Positions 1 to 5,995 of a DNA stretch of 11,703 nt are shown in pieces. The first letter of the stretch is position 1. Every line of letters starts with the position of its first letter. The translations under genes were made by a program, and so were the position numbers. The stretch is from Yoonia sp. (GTDB lineage: Bacteria; Pseudomonadota; Alphaproteobacteria; Rhodobacterales; Rhodobacteraceae), in assembly GCA_028822885.1 (NCBI GenBank), contig JAPKCP010000077.1:1-11703 (forward strand), written 5' to 3'. The notes beneath the pieces are model-generated. The model did not search any database. It was not told the origin of the DNA and worked only from the letters and a program-made list of their open reading frames with translations.

Positions 1-256
1 ACGCGATGGCGTCCGTAATGCTGGTCACAACCGCGTCCGGCCCCGCAACCTCGGAGCGCGACACCACGACGTTGAACCGTCCTTTCAAGGGCCGGAACGC
101 AACAGGCAGGCTTTCCCATGTCCGCCGCCCCATGATGACCGCCCCGCCCCGCGTTTCCCGTTGGAACATCGCAAGGTCTTCGGGCAGGTCCCAAGGCATG
201 TCCCCGTCCCGCCCAATTGCGCTATTTTTGGCCCTTGCCACGATAAGTGAGATCAT
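1..256 (-). CDS. folA: Dihydrofolate reductase, N-terminal part (runs off left edge)
   Basis: Reduces dihydrofolate to tetrahydrofolate with NADPH in the cytoplasm, regenerating the cofactor that thymidylate synthase oxidises. Only the first 85 codons are present, because the 3' end lies beyond base 1. I translated the minus strand from the ATG at 256-254. The protein begins MISLIVARAKNSAIGRDGDM and continues with PWDLPEDLAMF, the substrate-binding P-W-x-x-P-E-D-L segment of FolA, then GGAVIMGRRTWESLP, the NADPH-binding MGRxTWES motif, at about residues 38-52. The ATG lies two bases after the thyA stop, so the two genes should be cotranscribed and translationally coupled, a common thyA-folA order. 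The identification is firm. The C-terminal half cannot be assessed here. Confidence 0.95.
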   Translation of the reverse strand, partial: MISLIVARAKNSAIGRDGDMPWDLPEDLAMFQRETRGGAVIMGRRTWESLPVAFRPLKGRFNVVVSRSEVAGPDAVVTSITDAIA

Positions 257-258
257 AA

Positions 259-1065
259 TTACACCGCTATCGGCGCTTTGATCACCGCCTCTGGATTGTA
301 GTTTTCGAATGTGAAGTCGTCGAATTTGAAGTCAAATATGCTGTCTACTTGACGATTTATGATCAGACGCGGGGCTGCGTGCGGTTTACGGGCAAGCTGC
401 GTCGCCACCTGATCCATATGGTTGGAATAGATGTGCGCGTCGCCAATCGTGTGGATGAACTCCCCCGCTTTGTACCCTGTCACATGCGCCAACATCGCCA
501 GCAGCAGCGCGTAGGATGCAATGTTGAACGGCACCCCAAGGAACATATCCGCCGACCGTTGATACAGCTGTAGGTGCATCGTGTCCCCCTGCACCCGCAC
601 CTGCCAAAGCGTGTGGCACGGCGGCAGCGCCATCTCGTCGACGTCCCCCGGGTTCCACGCCGACACGATGTGCCGCCGACTTGATGGGTTGGTTTTGATC
701 GCTGCCACAAGGTCACTGATCTGGTCGATTTCACCAACCAAAGCCCCATTTTTGACCTGTGGAAAGTGCCGCCATTGGTACCCGTACACCGGCCCAAGGT
801 CGCCGTTCTCATCCGCCCATTCGTCCCAAATACGCACTCCATTTTCCTTGAGGTACGTGATGTTCGTATCCCCAGACAGGAACCAGAGCAGTTCGTGGAT
901 GATGGATTTGAGGTGGAGCTTCTTAGTCGTCACCAACGGAAAGCCATCGCGCAGATCGTAACGCGTTTGCATCCCAAAGTACGAAATCGTCCCGGTCCCG
1001 GTGCGATCATCGGACGGCACCCCTTTGTCCAGAACAGTTTGGAGCGCGTTAAGGTAATGTTGCAT
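259..1065 (-). CDS. thyA: Thymidylate synthase
   Basis: Methylates dUMP to dTMP using 5,10-methylenetetrahydrofolate, yielding dihydrofolate for the FolA encoded next. The chosen start (ATG at 1065-1063, MQHYLNALQ) gives 268 residues, close to the usual 264 of the E. coli type. A longer open frame reaches 1179, but its 38 extra residues have no family character, and an AAAGGGGA ribosome binding site sits just before 1065. Visible landmarks are RTGTGT at 21-26, the phosphate-binding RRHIVSAWNP at 130-139, the catalytic cysteine Cys150 in LPPCHTLWQ, QRSADMFLGVPFN at 169-181, and HIYSNHMDQ at 211-219. The C terminus IKAPIAV matches the conserved end that closes over the active site. First gene of the thyA-folA operon. 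Confidence 0.98.
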   Translation of the reverse strand: MQHYLNALQTVLDKGVPSDDRTGTGTISYFGMQTRYDLRDGFPLVTTKKLHLKSIIHELLWFLSGDTNITYLKENGVRIWDEWADENGDLGPVYGYQWRHFPQVKNGALVGEIDQISDLVAAIKTNPSSRRHIVSAWNPGDVDEMALPPCHTLWQVRVQGDTMHLQLYQRSADMFLGVPFNIASYALLLAMLAHVTGYKAGEFIHTIGDAHIYSNHMDQVATQLARKPHAAPRLIINRQVDSIFDFKFDDFTFENYNPEAVIKAPIAV

Positions 1066-1079
1066 GCTGATCCCCTTTT

Positions 1080-1099
1080 GGCGCTCGAATCGTAGCGCC
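1080..1099 (-). promoter_or_regulatory. Small hairpin in the thyA leader
   Basis: GGCGCT (1080-1085) and AGCGCC (1094-1099) form a 6-bp GC-rich stem with an 8-nt loop. It lies immediately upstream of the AAAGGGGA ribosome binding site of thyA as read on the minus strand. It could influence ribosome access or mRNA stability, but a stem this short is expected by chance fairly often and no regulatory class is recognised. Confidence 0.25.
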
Positions 1100-1304
1100 C
1101 CATTGGGACATAGACCTACCGGAGCCTGCACGGGGCGGCAAAGCGTATCATGCCAAATATTCCCAAGCGACTGCACCATTTCACCGAAACTTAACCAATT
1201 CGGGTCAGACTTATTGGTAATCCGACGGCATCTTGCTGGATACCTTTGTCACCCGCCTGTTTCGCCATCCTACCGATTGGCTACCCGCAGCCAACAACTA
1301 CATC

Positions 1305-1322
1305 TTGGGCAGCGTTGCCCAA
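1305..1322. promoter_or_regulatory. 18-bp dyad, operator-like, overlapping a possible -35
   Basis: TTGGGCAGCGTTGCCCAA consists of two perfect 7-bp arms (1305-1311 and 1316-1322) around a 4-bp centre. It overlaps a possible -35 (TTGCCC, 1315-1320), with TATAAA at 1339-1344 after an 18-bp spacer, about 95 bp before the lipoprotein start. No T-run follows on either strand, so a Rho-independent terminator is unlikely. The position fits a repressor or activator site for the lipoprotein/Slam operon. The cognate regulator is not identifiable from the sequence. Confidence 0.4.
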
Positions 1323-1344
1323 AAGCATCAATATTACGTATAAA
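1315..1344 (+). promoter_or_regulatory. Possible promoter of the lipoprotein/Slam operon
   Basis: TTGCCC (1315-1320), an 18-bp spacer and TATAAA (1339-1344) form a sigma-70-like pair reading toward the lipoprotein gene. The -35 sits within the 18-bp dyad. A competing candidate is TTGACA at 1371-1376 with GAAAGT at 1394-1399. Alphaproteobacterial -10 elements are loosely conserved, so either or neither may be used. Confidence 0.3.
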
Positions 1345-1439
1345 ATGCGTGGTTTTCACTATCGCGCACGTTGACACGCACGCGCCCTTTCACGAAAGTG
1401 ACACGAAACAATGACTTTGCAGGAAAAGCGGACGCCCTC

Positions 1440-2540
1440 ATGACACGCACAACCCTTTCATTGGCCTTCGTGGCTCTTTTAGCAGCATGCGGCGACGGTC
1501 AGCCACTTTTCGATGAGGAGGTAGCGAGCGACGAAGGCACCCCCCTTGACGAAGTGGACTCTGGCAGCGATCCCGATAGTGACAATATCACAGACCCGGA
1601 CGATATTTTAGCCAACGGCACAGTGTCGCCGCCATTGAATGGAGCACGCGCCAACCGTGGTGACATTGTCCGCGCAGAGGCCCGTAGTGGTTCTGGAGGC
1701 ATTACATCGTCGTTCAACTATAATGGGACCGATGATACGTTCAACGTTGACGGCTTAGCGTTTGATGGGTTGAACACCTATCAGCGGTTCGCAACGCTGC
1801 CGCAGTTGGGTGATACAGCTGTTTATCGTGCAGATGCGACAGTGGCCGATTTCCTAACTGGAAATCCGGTTGGGCAACAGGTTCCCTATTTCGCGCTTTA
1901 TGACACGAGCGACACAGCTTTGGATGACGGCACATTGCGGACATCTTTTGCGATCGTTCGGACCGGTGCCTATTCTGGTTTTGGCTTTGGTAGCTATGCC
2001 TATCAACGTGCCGGCACCACAACGCTTCCTGAGACAGGTCAGGCTACCTTTAGTGGCACGTATGCAGGCGCACGTATTTTCGACATTATTGCTGGTCTCG
2101 AACTGACGCAAGGCGACGTCACAATTGATATCGACTTTGACGATTTCAACGGCACGCCTGGTATCAAAGGATTGTTGAGCAATCGCAGGATGTTTGACGA
2201 ATTTGGGAACGAACTTGAGACGTTTAATGAGGTAGATCGCGGCATCCGGCCATCGACCGCCGTCCAGACACCAAATCTCCCGTTTGTTGTGCGTGCATCT
2301 GGTGAAACAATCTCGTCAAACGGTGAGCTTGTCGGAGAAATTCGCAACCGCATCAGAGACCCTGCGACTGGCGCCTTTGTCACCTATGAAGATGGTAATT
2401 ATTATGGCATTTTGGCGGGCGATCTCACCGACCCAGCAGACGGTGGCGAAATTGTCGGAGTTCTCGTCTTTGAAGTCGAAGACTCGCGCTACACGAATGT
2501 TAATGCTCAAGAAACAGGTGGGTTTATTGCTACACGATAA
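1440..2540 (+). CDS. TbpB-like surface lipoprotein, probable Slam/T11SS cargo
   Basis: Predicted 366-residue outer membrane lipoprotein whose likely role is ligand capture at the cell surface. The start ATG at 1440 gives a short lipoprotein signal ending in the lipobox LAAC, with Cys17 as the lipidated residue. An alternative TTG at 1371 would bury the signal behind 23 extra residues. Residues 25-56 form an acidic tether with 14 Asp/Glu, as expected for a flexible linker. The rest is Gly/Asp/aromatic-rich beta structure. ATFSGTYAG near residues 202-210, then GNYYGILAGDL (319-329) and GGEIVGVLVFE (335-345), resemble the barrel repeats of transferrin-binding-protein-B-like domains (PF01298-type; family call by eye). 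The next gene, overlapping its 3' end, encodes a Slam-like barrel, so this is its natural cargo. The ligand is unknown and no TonB receptor is adjacent. An AGGA at about 1421 lies rather far upstream, so the ribosome binding site is weak. Confidence 0.75.
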   Translation: MTRTTLSLAFVALLAACGDGQPLFDEEVASDEGTPLDEVDSGSDPDSDNITDPDDILANGTVSPPLNGARANRGDIVRAEARSGSGGITSSFNYNGTDDTFNVDGLAFDGLNTYQRFATLPQLGDTAVYRADATVADFLTGNPVGQQVPYFALYDTSDTALDDGTLRTSFAIVRTGAYSGFGFGSYAYQRAGTTTLPETGQATFSGTYAGARIFDIIAGLELTQGDVTIDIDFDDFNGTPGIKGLLSNRRMFDEFGNELETFNEVDRGIRPSTAVQTPNLPFVVRASGETISSNGELVGEIRNRIRDPATGAFVTYEDGNYYGILAGDLTDPADGGEIVGVLVFEVEDSRYTNVNAQETGGFIATR

Positions 2541-3906
2541 GAATTGGCGTCACAGCCTACCTATCGCAGCTATGGTAGCGGTCCTTTGGGCCGCGCCTGT
2601 GGCTTCTCAGGAAACACAACTTAATGCAGGTCAAGTCCAGCAAATAGCAATTGCCGCTTTGCGGGGTGGTGACCCTGTGACTGCTGCGCAGGCGGCTGAC
2701 GCTCTGATAGAACGCGATGCGACCAATGCGGGCGCATTACTTTTGCGGACAGAAGCAGCCTTGATGGCTCGTGACTATGTAAACGCTGTAACCTTCGGGC
2801 GGCGCGCATACTGGAATGCATCAACCGGCAATCAGCGCTTTTCAGCATCGCGGCTTGTAGCGTTGGCGCATGCCGAACAGGGCAATGATACTTGGTCGCA
2901 AGTTTGGCTACGTTTCGCACGACAGGATGCACCAAACGATGACGCCCGCGAAGCTGTCGCCAAGGACTACAGATTTTTACGGAGGCGCAACCCGTTGTCG
3001 GTAAATCTGCGGTTTGGGATAGCTCCGTCGAGCAACGTCAACAACGGTAGTTCTAGCGAAACAACGGATCTGTTTGATCTGGGTCTTCCGTTCGTGTTGA
3101 ATGGCAACGCCCGGGCGTTGTCCGGGTGGGAGGCGTCAAGCAGCGCAAACCTTAGCTATCGCGCGCACACTAACGAAACATCGGCGACATTCCTAAATCT
3201 TGGCTTTTCTGGCATGACGTATTTCCTGACAGAAAGTGCGCAACGCCAGGCTGAGGATGGCGTCGACGGAAGCGACTTTTCAAGCGCCACACTTAATTTG
3301 GGTGCGACACACCGCTTTTTGCTCGCACCGGGCCTGCAACCGACAAGCGCGACACTATCGTTCGGCCAAAGCTGGTACGGAGGCGATGCAAATGCGCGTT
3401 TTGTGACCGCTTCTGCCGATCATTCTTGGAAAGTCTCGGAAGCTGACACCCTGCTGTTGTCTGGCTTTGCTCAACGACAAACAAGCCTTGATGGTGGCGA
3501 TCCTATCATGACCTATAATCTTCAAACGGTTTGGGCACGGGATTTGGCCGACTACGGTGACGTGGGCTTCATCTTAGCTGCACGTGACAGTCAATCCGAC
3601 ACCGCAGACTCAGACTATGATTCTGTCCGCTACGGCGTTAACTATGGCTTCCCAGAACCAATTTTTGGAATTCAGCTTGGTGCAAACTTTTCTTACGAAA
3701 AGCGTGATTTTGCACAATCGCGCTTCTCAGCACTTGGCCGAGATGAAACCATTACCTCTGCGTCTCTCCGCGCGGTTTTCACTAATATCGAATTCTTAGG
3801 CTTCCAACCTGTGATTAATATTGAGAAAATAGTTCAGGAATCTAGTATTGATTTGTTTGATCGTGACTTTGTGAACATTGGCTTTGATATCTCCTCATCT
3901 TTCTAG
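2503..3906 (+). CDS. Slam-like surface lipoprotein assembly modifier (TPR + DUF560 outer membrane barrel)
   Basis: Predicted outer membrane translocon that moves a specific lipoprotein to the cell surface (type 11 secretion). From ATG 2503 it has 467 residues, close to characterised Slams. An export signal (hydrophobic core LPIAAMVAVLWAAP, cleavage near VAS-QE at 35-36) is followed by helical, Ala-rich TPR-like repeats (about 40-140), the periplasmic cargo-binding part. From residue 164 to the end lies a beta barrel opening with SVNLRFGIAPSSNVNN (166-181), the characteristic first strand of DUF560 proteins. The protein ends FDISSSF, with the terminal Phe typical of outer membrane proteins. 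The gene overlaps the lipoprotein. The true start is uncertain: ATG 2503 has no clear ribosome binding site, whereas TTG 2527 is preceded by AGGTGG at 2516-2521 and still encodes a complete signal peptide. Function in surface display is inferred from family and context. Confidence 0.8.
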   Translation: MLKKQVGLLLHDKNWRHSLPIAAMVAVLWAAPVASQETQLNAGQVQQIAIAALRGGDPVTAAQAADALIERDATNAGALLLRTEAALMARDYVNAVTFGRRAYWNASTGNQRFSASRLVALAHAEQGNDTWSQVWLRFARQDAPNDDAREAVAKDYRFLRRRNPLSVNLRFGIAPSSNVNNGSSSETTDLFDLGLPFVLNGNARALSGWEASSSANLSYRAHTNETSATFLNLGFSGMTYFLTESAQRQAEDGVDGSDFSSATLNLGATHRFLLAPGLQPTSATLSFGQSWYGGDANARFVTASADHSWKVSEADTLLLSGFAQRQTSLDGGDPIMTYNLQTVWARDLADYGDVGFILAARDSQSDTADSDYDSVRYGVNYGFPEPIFGIQLGANFSYEKRDFAQSRFSALGRDETITSASLRAVFTNIEFLGFQPVINIEKIVQESSIDLFDRDFVNIGFDISSSF

Positions 3907-3923
3907 CCGTTTGATCTTGGCGA

Positions 3924-3974
3924 ATTCGGGGTCGCGTCCTAGGTTAGCATCTACAACTTAAGGAGACCCCGAAT
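3924..3974 (+). promoter_or_regulatory. 10-bp inverted repeat masking the gloA start
   Basis: ATTCGGGGTC (3924-3933) is perfectly complementary to GACCCCGAAT (3965-3974) across a 31-nt loop. The right arm covers the last base of the AAGGAG ribosome binding site (3960-3965), the spacer and the first two bases of the gloA ATG at 3973. Folding in mRNA would therefore hide the start. It could be a translational control element or part of a terminator for the Slam operon, but there is no T-run. One perfect 10-bp repeat at this spacing is about what chance predicts for a window this long. Only its position makes it notable. Confidence 0.35.
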
Positions 3975-4401
3975 GTCATTGAAATATTTGCACACCATGG
4001 TGCGTGTGAAAGACCTCGACGCATCAATTGCGTTTTTTGAGCTGTTGGGGATGAAAGAGACTCGCCGCCACGAAAGCGAAGGCGGTCGTTTCACGCTTTT
4101 GTTTATGGCAGCCCCCGGAGATGAAAACTGCCCAGTTGAGCTGACCTATAATTGGGATGGTGACGATGGCTTGCCGTCAGATGGACGCCACTTTGGACAC
4201 CTTGCCTATCGCACGTCCGATATTTACGCTCTATGTCAACATCTTATGGACAATGGGATCACGATCAATCGCCCCCCTCGCGACGGCCATATGGCCTTTG
4301 TCCGATCACCTGACAATATTTCCATCGAGCTTTTGCAAGAAGGCGATAATCTGCCTTCGCAGGAACCTTGGGCAAGCATGGGAAATACCGGGCATTGGTA
4401 A
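3973..4401 (+). CDS. gloA: Lactoylglutathione lyase (glyoxalase I), VOC family
   Basis: Converts the hemithioacetal of methylglyoxal and glutathione into S-lactoylglutathione, the first step of cytoplasmic methylglyoxal detoxification. The protein is 142 residues, close to the 135 of E. coli GlxI, and starts at ATG 3973 after a strong AAGGAG. It is two VOC half-domains: LHTMVRVKDLDASIAFF (6-22) opens the first and FGHLAYRTSDI (74-84) the second. All four metal ligands can be placed: His7, Glu56 (PVELTYN), His76 (FGHLAY) and Glu119 (ISIELLQ), matching E. coli H5, E56, H74 and E122. The set suggests a Ni/Co-type enzyme as in other bacterial short forms, which is an inference. It lies 66 bp after the Slam-like gene and its 3' end overlaps the next gene. 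Confidence 0.93.
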   Translation: MSLKYLHTMVRVKDLDASIAFFELLGMKETRRHESEGGRFTLLFMAAPGDENCPVELTYNWDGDDGLPSDGRHFGHLAYRTSDIYALCQHLMDNGITINRPPRDGHMAFVRSPDNISIELLQEGDNLPSQEPWASMGNTGHW

Positions 4402-5105
4402 TTAGGACTGCACTCACCGTTGCGCTTGCGTTGGCCACCGTGCCTGCGCAGGCCTGCCGTTTGGCATTGGTTCTTGCGATTGATGTATCAAATTCCGTTG
4501 ATGAGACTGAGGACCAACTGCAAAGGGCAGGCCTCGCAAATGCACTTTTATCACCAAACGTCGGAGATGCGTTTTTCATCAGCGAAGACCCAGTAGCACT
4601 GCTGGTTTTTGAATGGAGCGGTCGTTATCATCAAAAAGTTTTAGTTGAATGGCGCGACATCATAACACCGCTTGATTTAACCGTTGTTTCTGAAACGATA
4701 AGAGATTCTACACGCGGTCAACGTGATTTCCCAACGGCAATGGGCTACGCGCTTGGCTATGCCGCTACCCGATTACGCGAAAAATCAGCGTGTTTTGCAA
4801 AGACCATAGATATTGCAGGTGACGGTAAAAACAACGATGGCTTTGGACCAACTGAGGCCTATAACGCATTCGAATTTGAGAACGTGACTGTAAACGGATT
4901 GGTTGTGGATGCTTCCATTCTCGAAACCCGTGAAGATCTTATCGCATTTTTCACAGAGGAAGTTATCCGTGGTCCTGCCTCATTCGTAGAAGTGGCGGAC
5001 GGTTTTGATACCTACGAAGAAACGATGCGTCGTAAGTTGATCAGAGAGCTCTTGTCGCAAATGGTTGGCGATGCCGGTTCTCCTGCACCTTCCCCACGCG
5101 GTTAA
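4368..5105 (+). CDS. Exported DUF1194 (vWA-like) protein
   Basis: A 245-residue protein of the DUF1194 family, which has a von Willebrand A fold; its biological role is not established. The first 29 residues form a signal peptide with hydrophobic core and AQA-C cleavage site, so the mature protein is periplasmic and starts at Cys30. The MIDAS motif DVSNS at 39-43 is present, with Thr123 in RDFPTAMG as the probable third ligand and IDIAGDG at 147-153 as the central strand. Cys30 and Cys142 could form a disulfide. No ATG exists near the 5' end. TTG 4368 (with AGGA at 4361-4364) and TTG 4395 are the possible starts, both inside gloA, whose stop is at 4399-4401. Translation is probably coupled to gloA. 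A functional link to methylglyoxal metabolism is not evident. Confidence 0.85.
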   Translation: MGKHGKYRALVIRTALTVALALATVPAQACRLALVLAIDVSNSVDETEDQLQRAGLANALLSPNVGDAFFISEDPVALLVFEWSGRYHQKVLVEWRDIITPLDLTVVSETIRDSTRGQRDFPTAMGYALGYAATRLREKSACFAKTIDIAGDGKNNDGFGPTEAYNAFEFENVTVNGLVVDASILETREDLIAFFTEEVIRGPASFVEVADGFDTYEETMRRKLIRELLSQMVGDAGSPAPSPRG

Positions 5106-5119
5106 TTAGCCGCATATTT

Positions 5120-5638
5120 TTAGTAAATATAGCGAATTTGTTCAGTCCAGTAACGTTCGACCCGCCGAAGTGCCGTTGAAATGTCATCCATCCCTTGATG
5201 ATCGAGAACACCCCTGGTCATGAGTCCGTCTGCATGTGTCGCGAAAAGTTTTGCGACAATGACACGGACATTTCGCCCTTTTTCGGTCAGACTGACCCTG
5301 ACAGACCGACGATCTACTTCTGATCGCTGATGATGCATGTACCCCATATCAACGAGCTTTTTCAGGTTATAGCTGACGTTAGACCCTTGGTAATAACCAC
5401 GAGATTTTAGTTCACCTGCGGTAACTTCGTTATCACCAATATTAAACAACAACAGGGCTTGCACCGCGTTGATTTCAAGAACGCCTACGCGCTCAAATTC
5501 ATCTTTAATGACATCAAGTAACAAACGATGAAGTCGTTCGACTAGTGTCAGCCCATCAAGATAACTAGCCATGAAAGCGACGGTCGATACCTGTTCAGGA
5601 TCGGTATTTCCCGTCGCCAACTGGGAATGAATGCTCAT
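5120..5638 (-). CDS. MarR-family winged-helix regulator, LdtR-like
   Basis: Cytoplasmic DNA-binding repressor or activator, presumably a homodimer. With the start used here (ATG 5638) it has 172 residues. The winged helix-turn-helix spans about 55-121, with recognition helix GSNVSYNLKKLVDMG (85-99) and a wing containing DRRSVRVSL (109-117), the classic MarR D-R-R-S/R signature. The helix GYYQGSNVSYNLKKLVD resembles what I recall of the alphaproteobacterial LdtR group, linked to L,D-transpeptidase and osmotic control. That subgroup call is tentative. The frame is open to TTG 5668, and ATGs occur at 5650, 5641 and 5638. GGAG at 5648-5645 is best spaced for 5638, which decided the start. It stands alone, convergent with the DUF1194 gene, with only 14 bp between the two stops. 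Confidence 0.85.
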   Translation of the reverse strand: MSIHSQLATGNTDPEQVSTVAFMASYLDGLTLVERLHRLLLDVIKDEFERVGVLEINAVQALLLFNIGDNEVTAGELKSRGYYQGSNVSYNLKKLVDMGYMHHQRSEVDRRSVRVSLTEKGRNVRVIVAKLFATHADGLMTRGVLDHQGMDDISTALRRVERYWTEQIRYIY

Positions 5639-5722
5639 CATTTTCTCCATTAATTGCTGCGTGCTCAAGCAGTGACAGGAGAATCCAAATATTTCGTTAA
5701 ATTTGTTAGAAATCAGAGGTGA

Positions 5723-5995
5723 TCAATTGGGGCGCGTCAAGCCAGACGCAAGGTCCATGACGGCTGCCATGATGTCCGTGTACTGCGCGGGGGCAGTACC
5801 TTGGCGCGTAACCCAAGCATAAAGGTCATGGTCATATTCCGACAAGAAGGCGTCATATGTCGCCAACTCTGGGTCGCTTAGCCCCGGAAGATGTTGGGTC
5901 GCATACGCCGTCAGAATCAAATCCATCTCTTTGATGCCGCGCCGGATTGACCGCATATGCAACCGCTTAATCTTTGTCTCGCGTAGTTCGGTCAT
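5723..5995 (-). CDS. sdhE: Succinate dehydrogenase assembly factor SdhE
   Basis: Small cytoplasmic protein (90 residues, as usual for the family) that promotes covalent FAD attachment to the flavoprotein subunit of succinate dehydrogenase, and of fumarate reductase where present. The diagnostic RGxxE motif is visible as Arg19-Gly20-Ile-Lys-Glu23 in RSIRRGIKEMDLIL, followed by the second family block LSDPELATYDAFLSEYDHDLYAWV (two pieces around residues 39-62). The ATG at 5995-5993 overlaps the stop of the upstream XRE gene in an ATGA, so it is the second gene of a two-gene operon and its translation is likely coupled to that of the regulator. No sdh structural genes lie in the window. Confidence 0.93.
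   Translation of the reverse strand: MTELRETKIKRLHMRSIRRGIKEMDLILTAYATQHLPGLSDPELATYDAFLSEYDHDLYAWVTRQGTAPAQYTDIMAAVMDLASGLTRPN

Larger units (their letters stand above)
1066..1439. other. Divergent intergenic region between thyA and the lipoprotein operon
   Basis: These 374 bases hold the promoters of two divergent units. No convincing gene is seen: the open frames that cross it lack ribosome binding sites and family features. It contains the thyA leader hairpin, a weak inverted repeat ACCAAT (1194-1199) / ATTGGT (1213-1218), an 18-bp dyad at 1305-1322, a possible promoter pair just after it, and a perfect TTGACA at 1371-1376 with only a poor -10 match (GAAAGT at 1394-1399, 17-bp spacer). 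No sequence I would accept as a Fur box, an Irr (ICE) box or an iron-responsive RirA box is visible by eye. Confidence 0.6.

Noticed and set aside
1066..1179. 38-residue N-terminal extension of thymidylate synthase
   Set aside because: It has no similarity to ThyA N termini, and the standard start at 1065 has a good ribosome binding site and gives normal length.
1194..1218. ACCAAT / ATTGGT inverted repeat
   Set aside because: Six-base arms 13 bases apart are expected by chance and are not linked to any promoter element.
1064..1414. Plus-strand open frame across the thyA-lipoprotein intergenic region
   Set aside because: It begins inside antisense thyA sequence, has no ribosome binding site, and its composition does not resemble a protein family.
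2284..2502. Upstream extension of the Slam-like reading frame
   Set aside because: It would put over 70 residues before the signal peptide and lies entirely within the lipoprotein coding region.
4455..4457. Cys30 of the DUF1194 protein as a lipidation site
   Set aside because: The preceding residues A-Q-A do not fit a lipobox (Gln at -2). They fit signal peptidase I cleavage leaving an N-terminal Cys.
5114..5130. ATATTT / AAATAT hairpin between convergent genes as a terminator
   Set aside because: The stem is A/T only with six pairs, too weak for an intrinsic terminator, and most of it lies within coding sequence.
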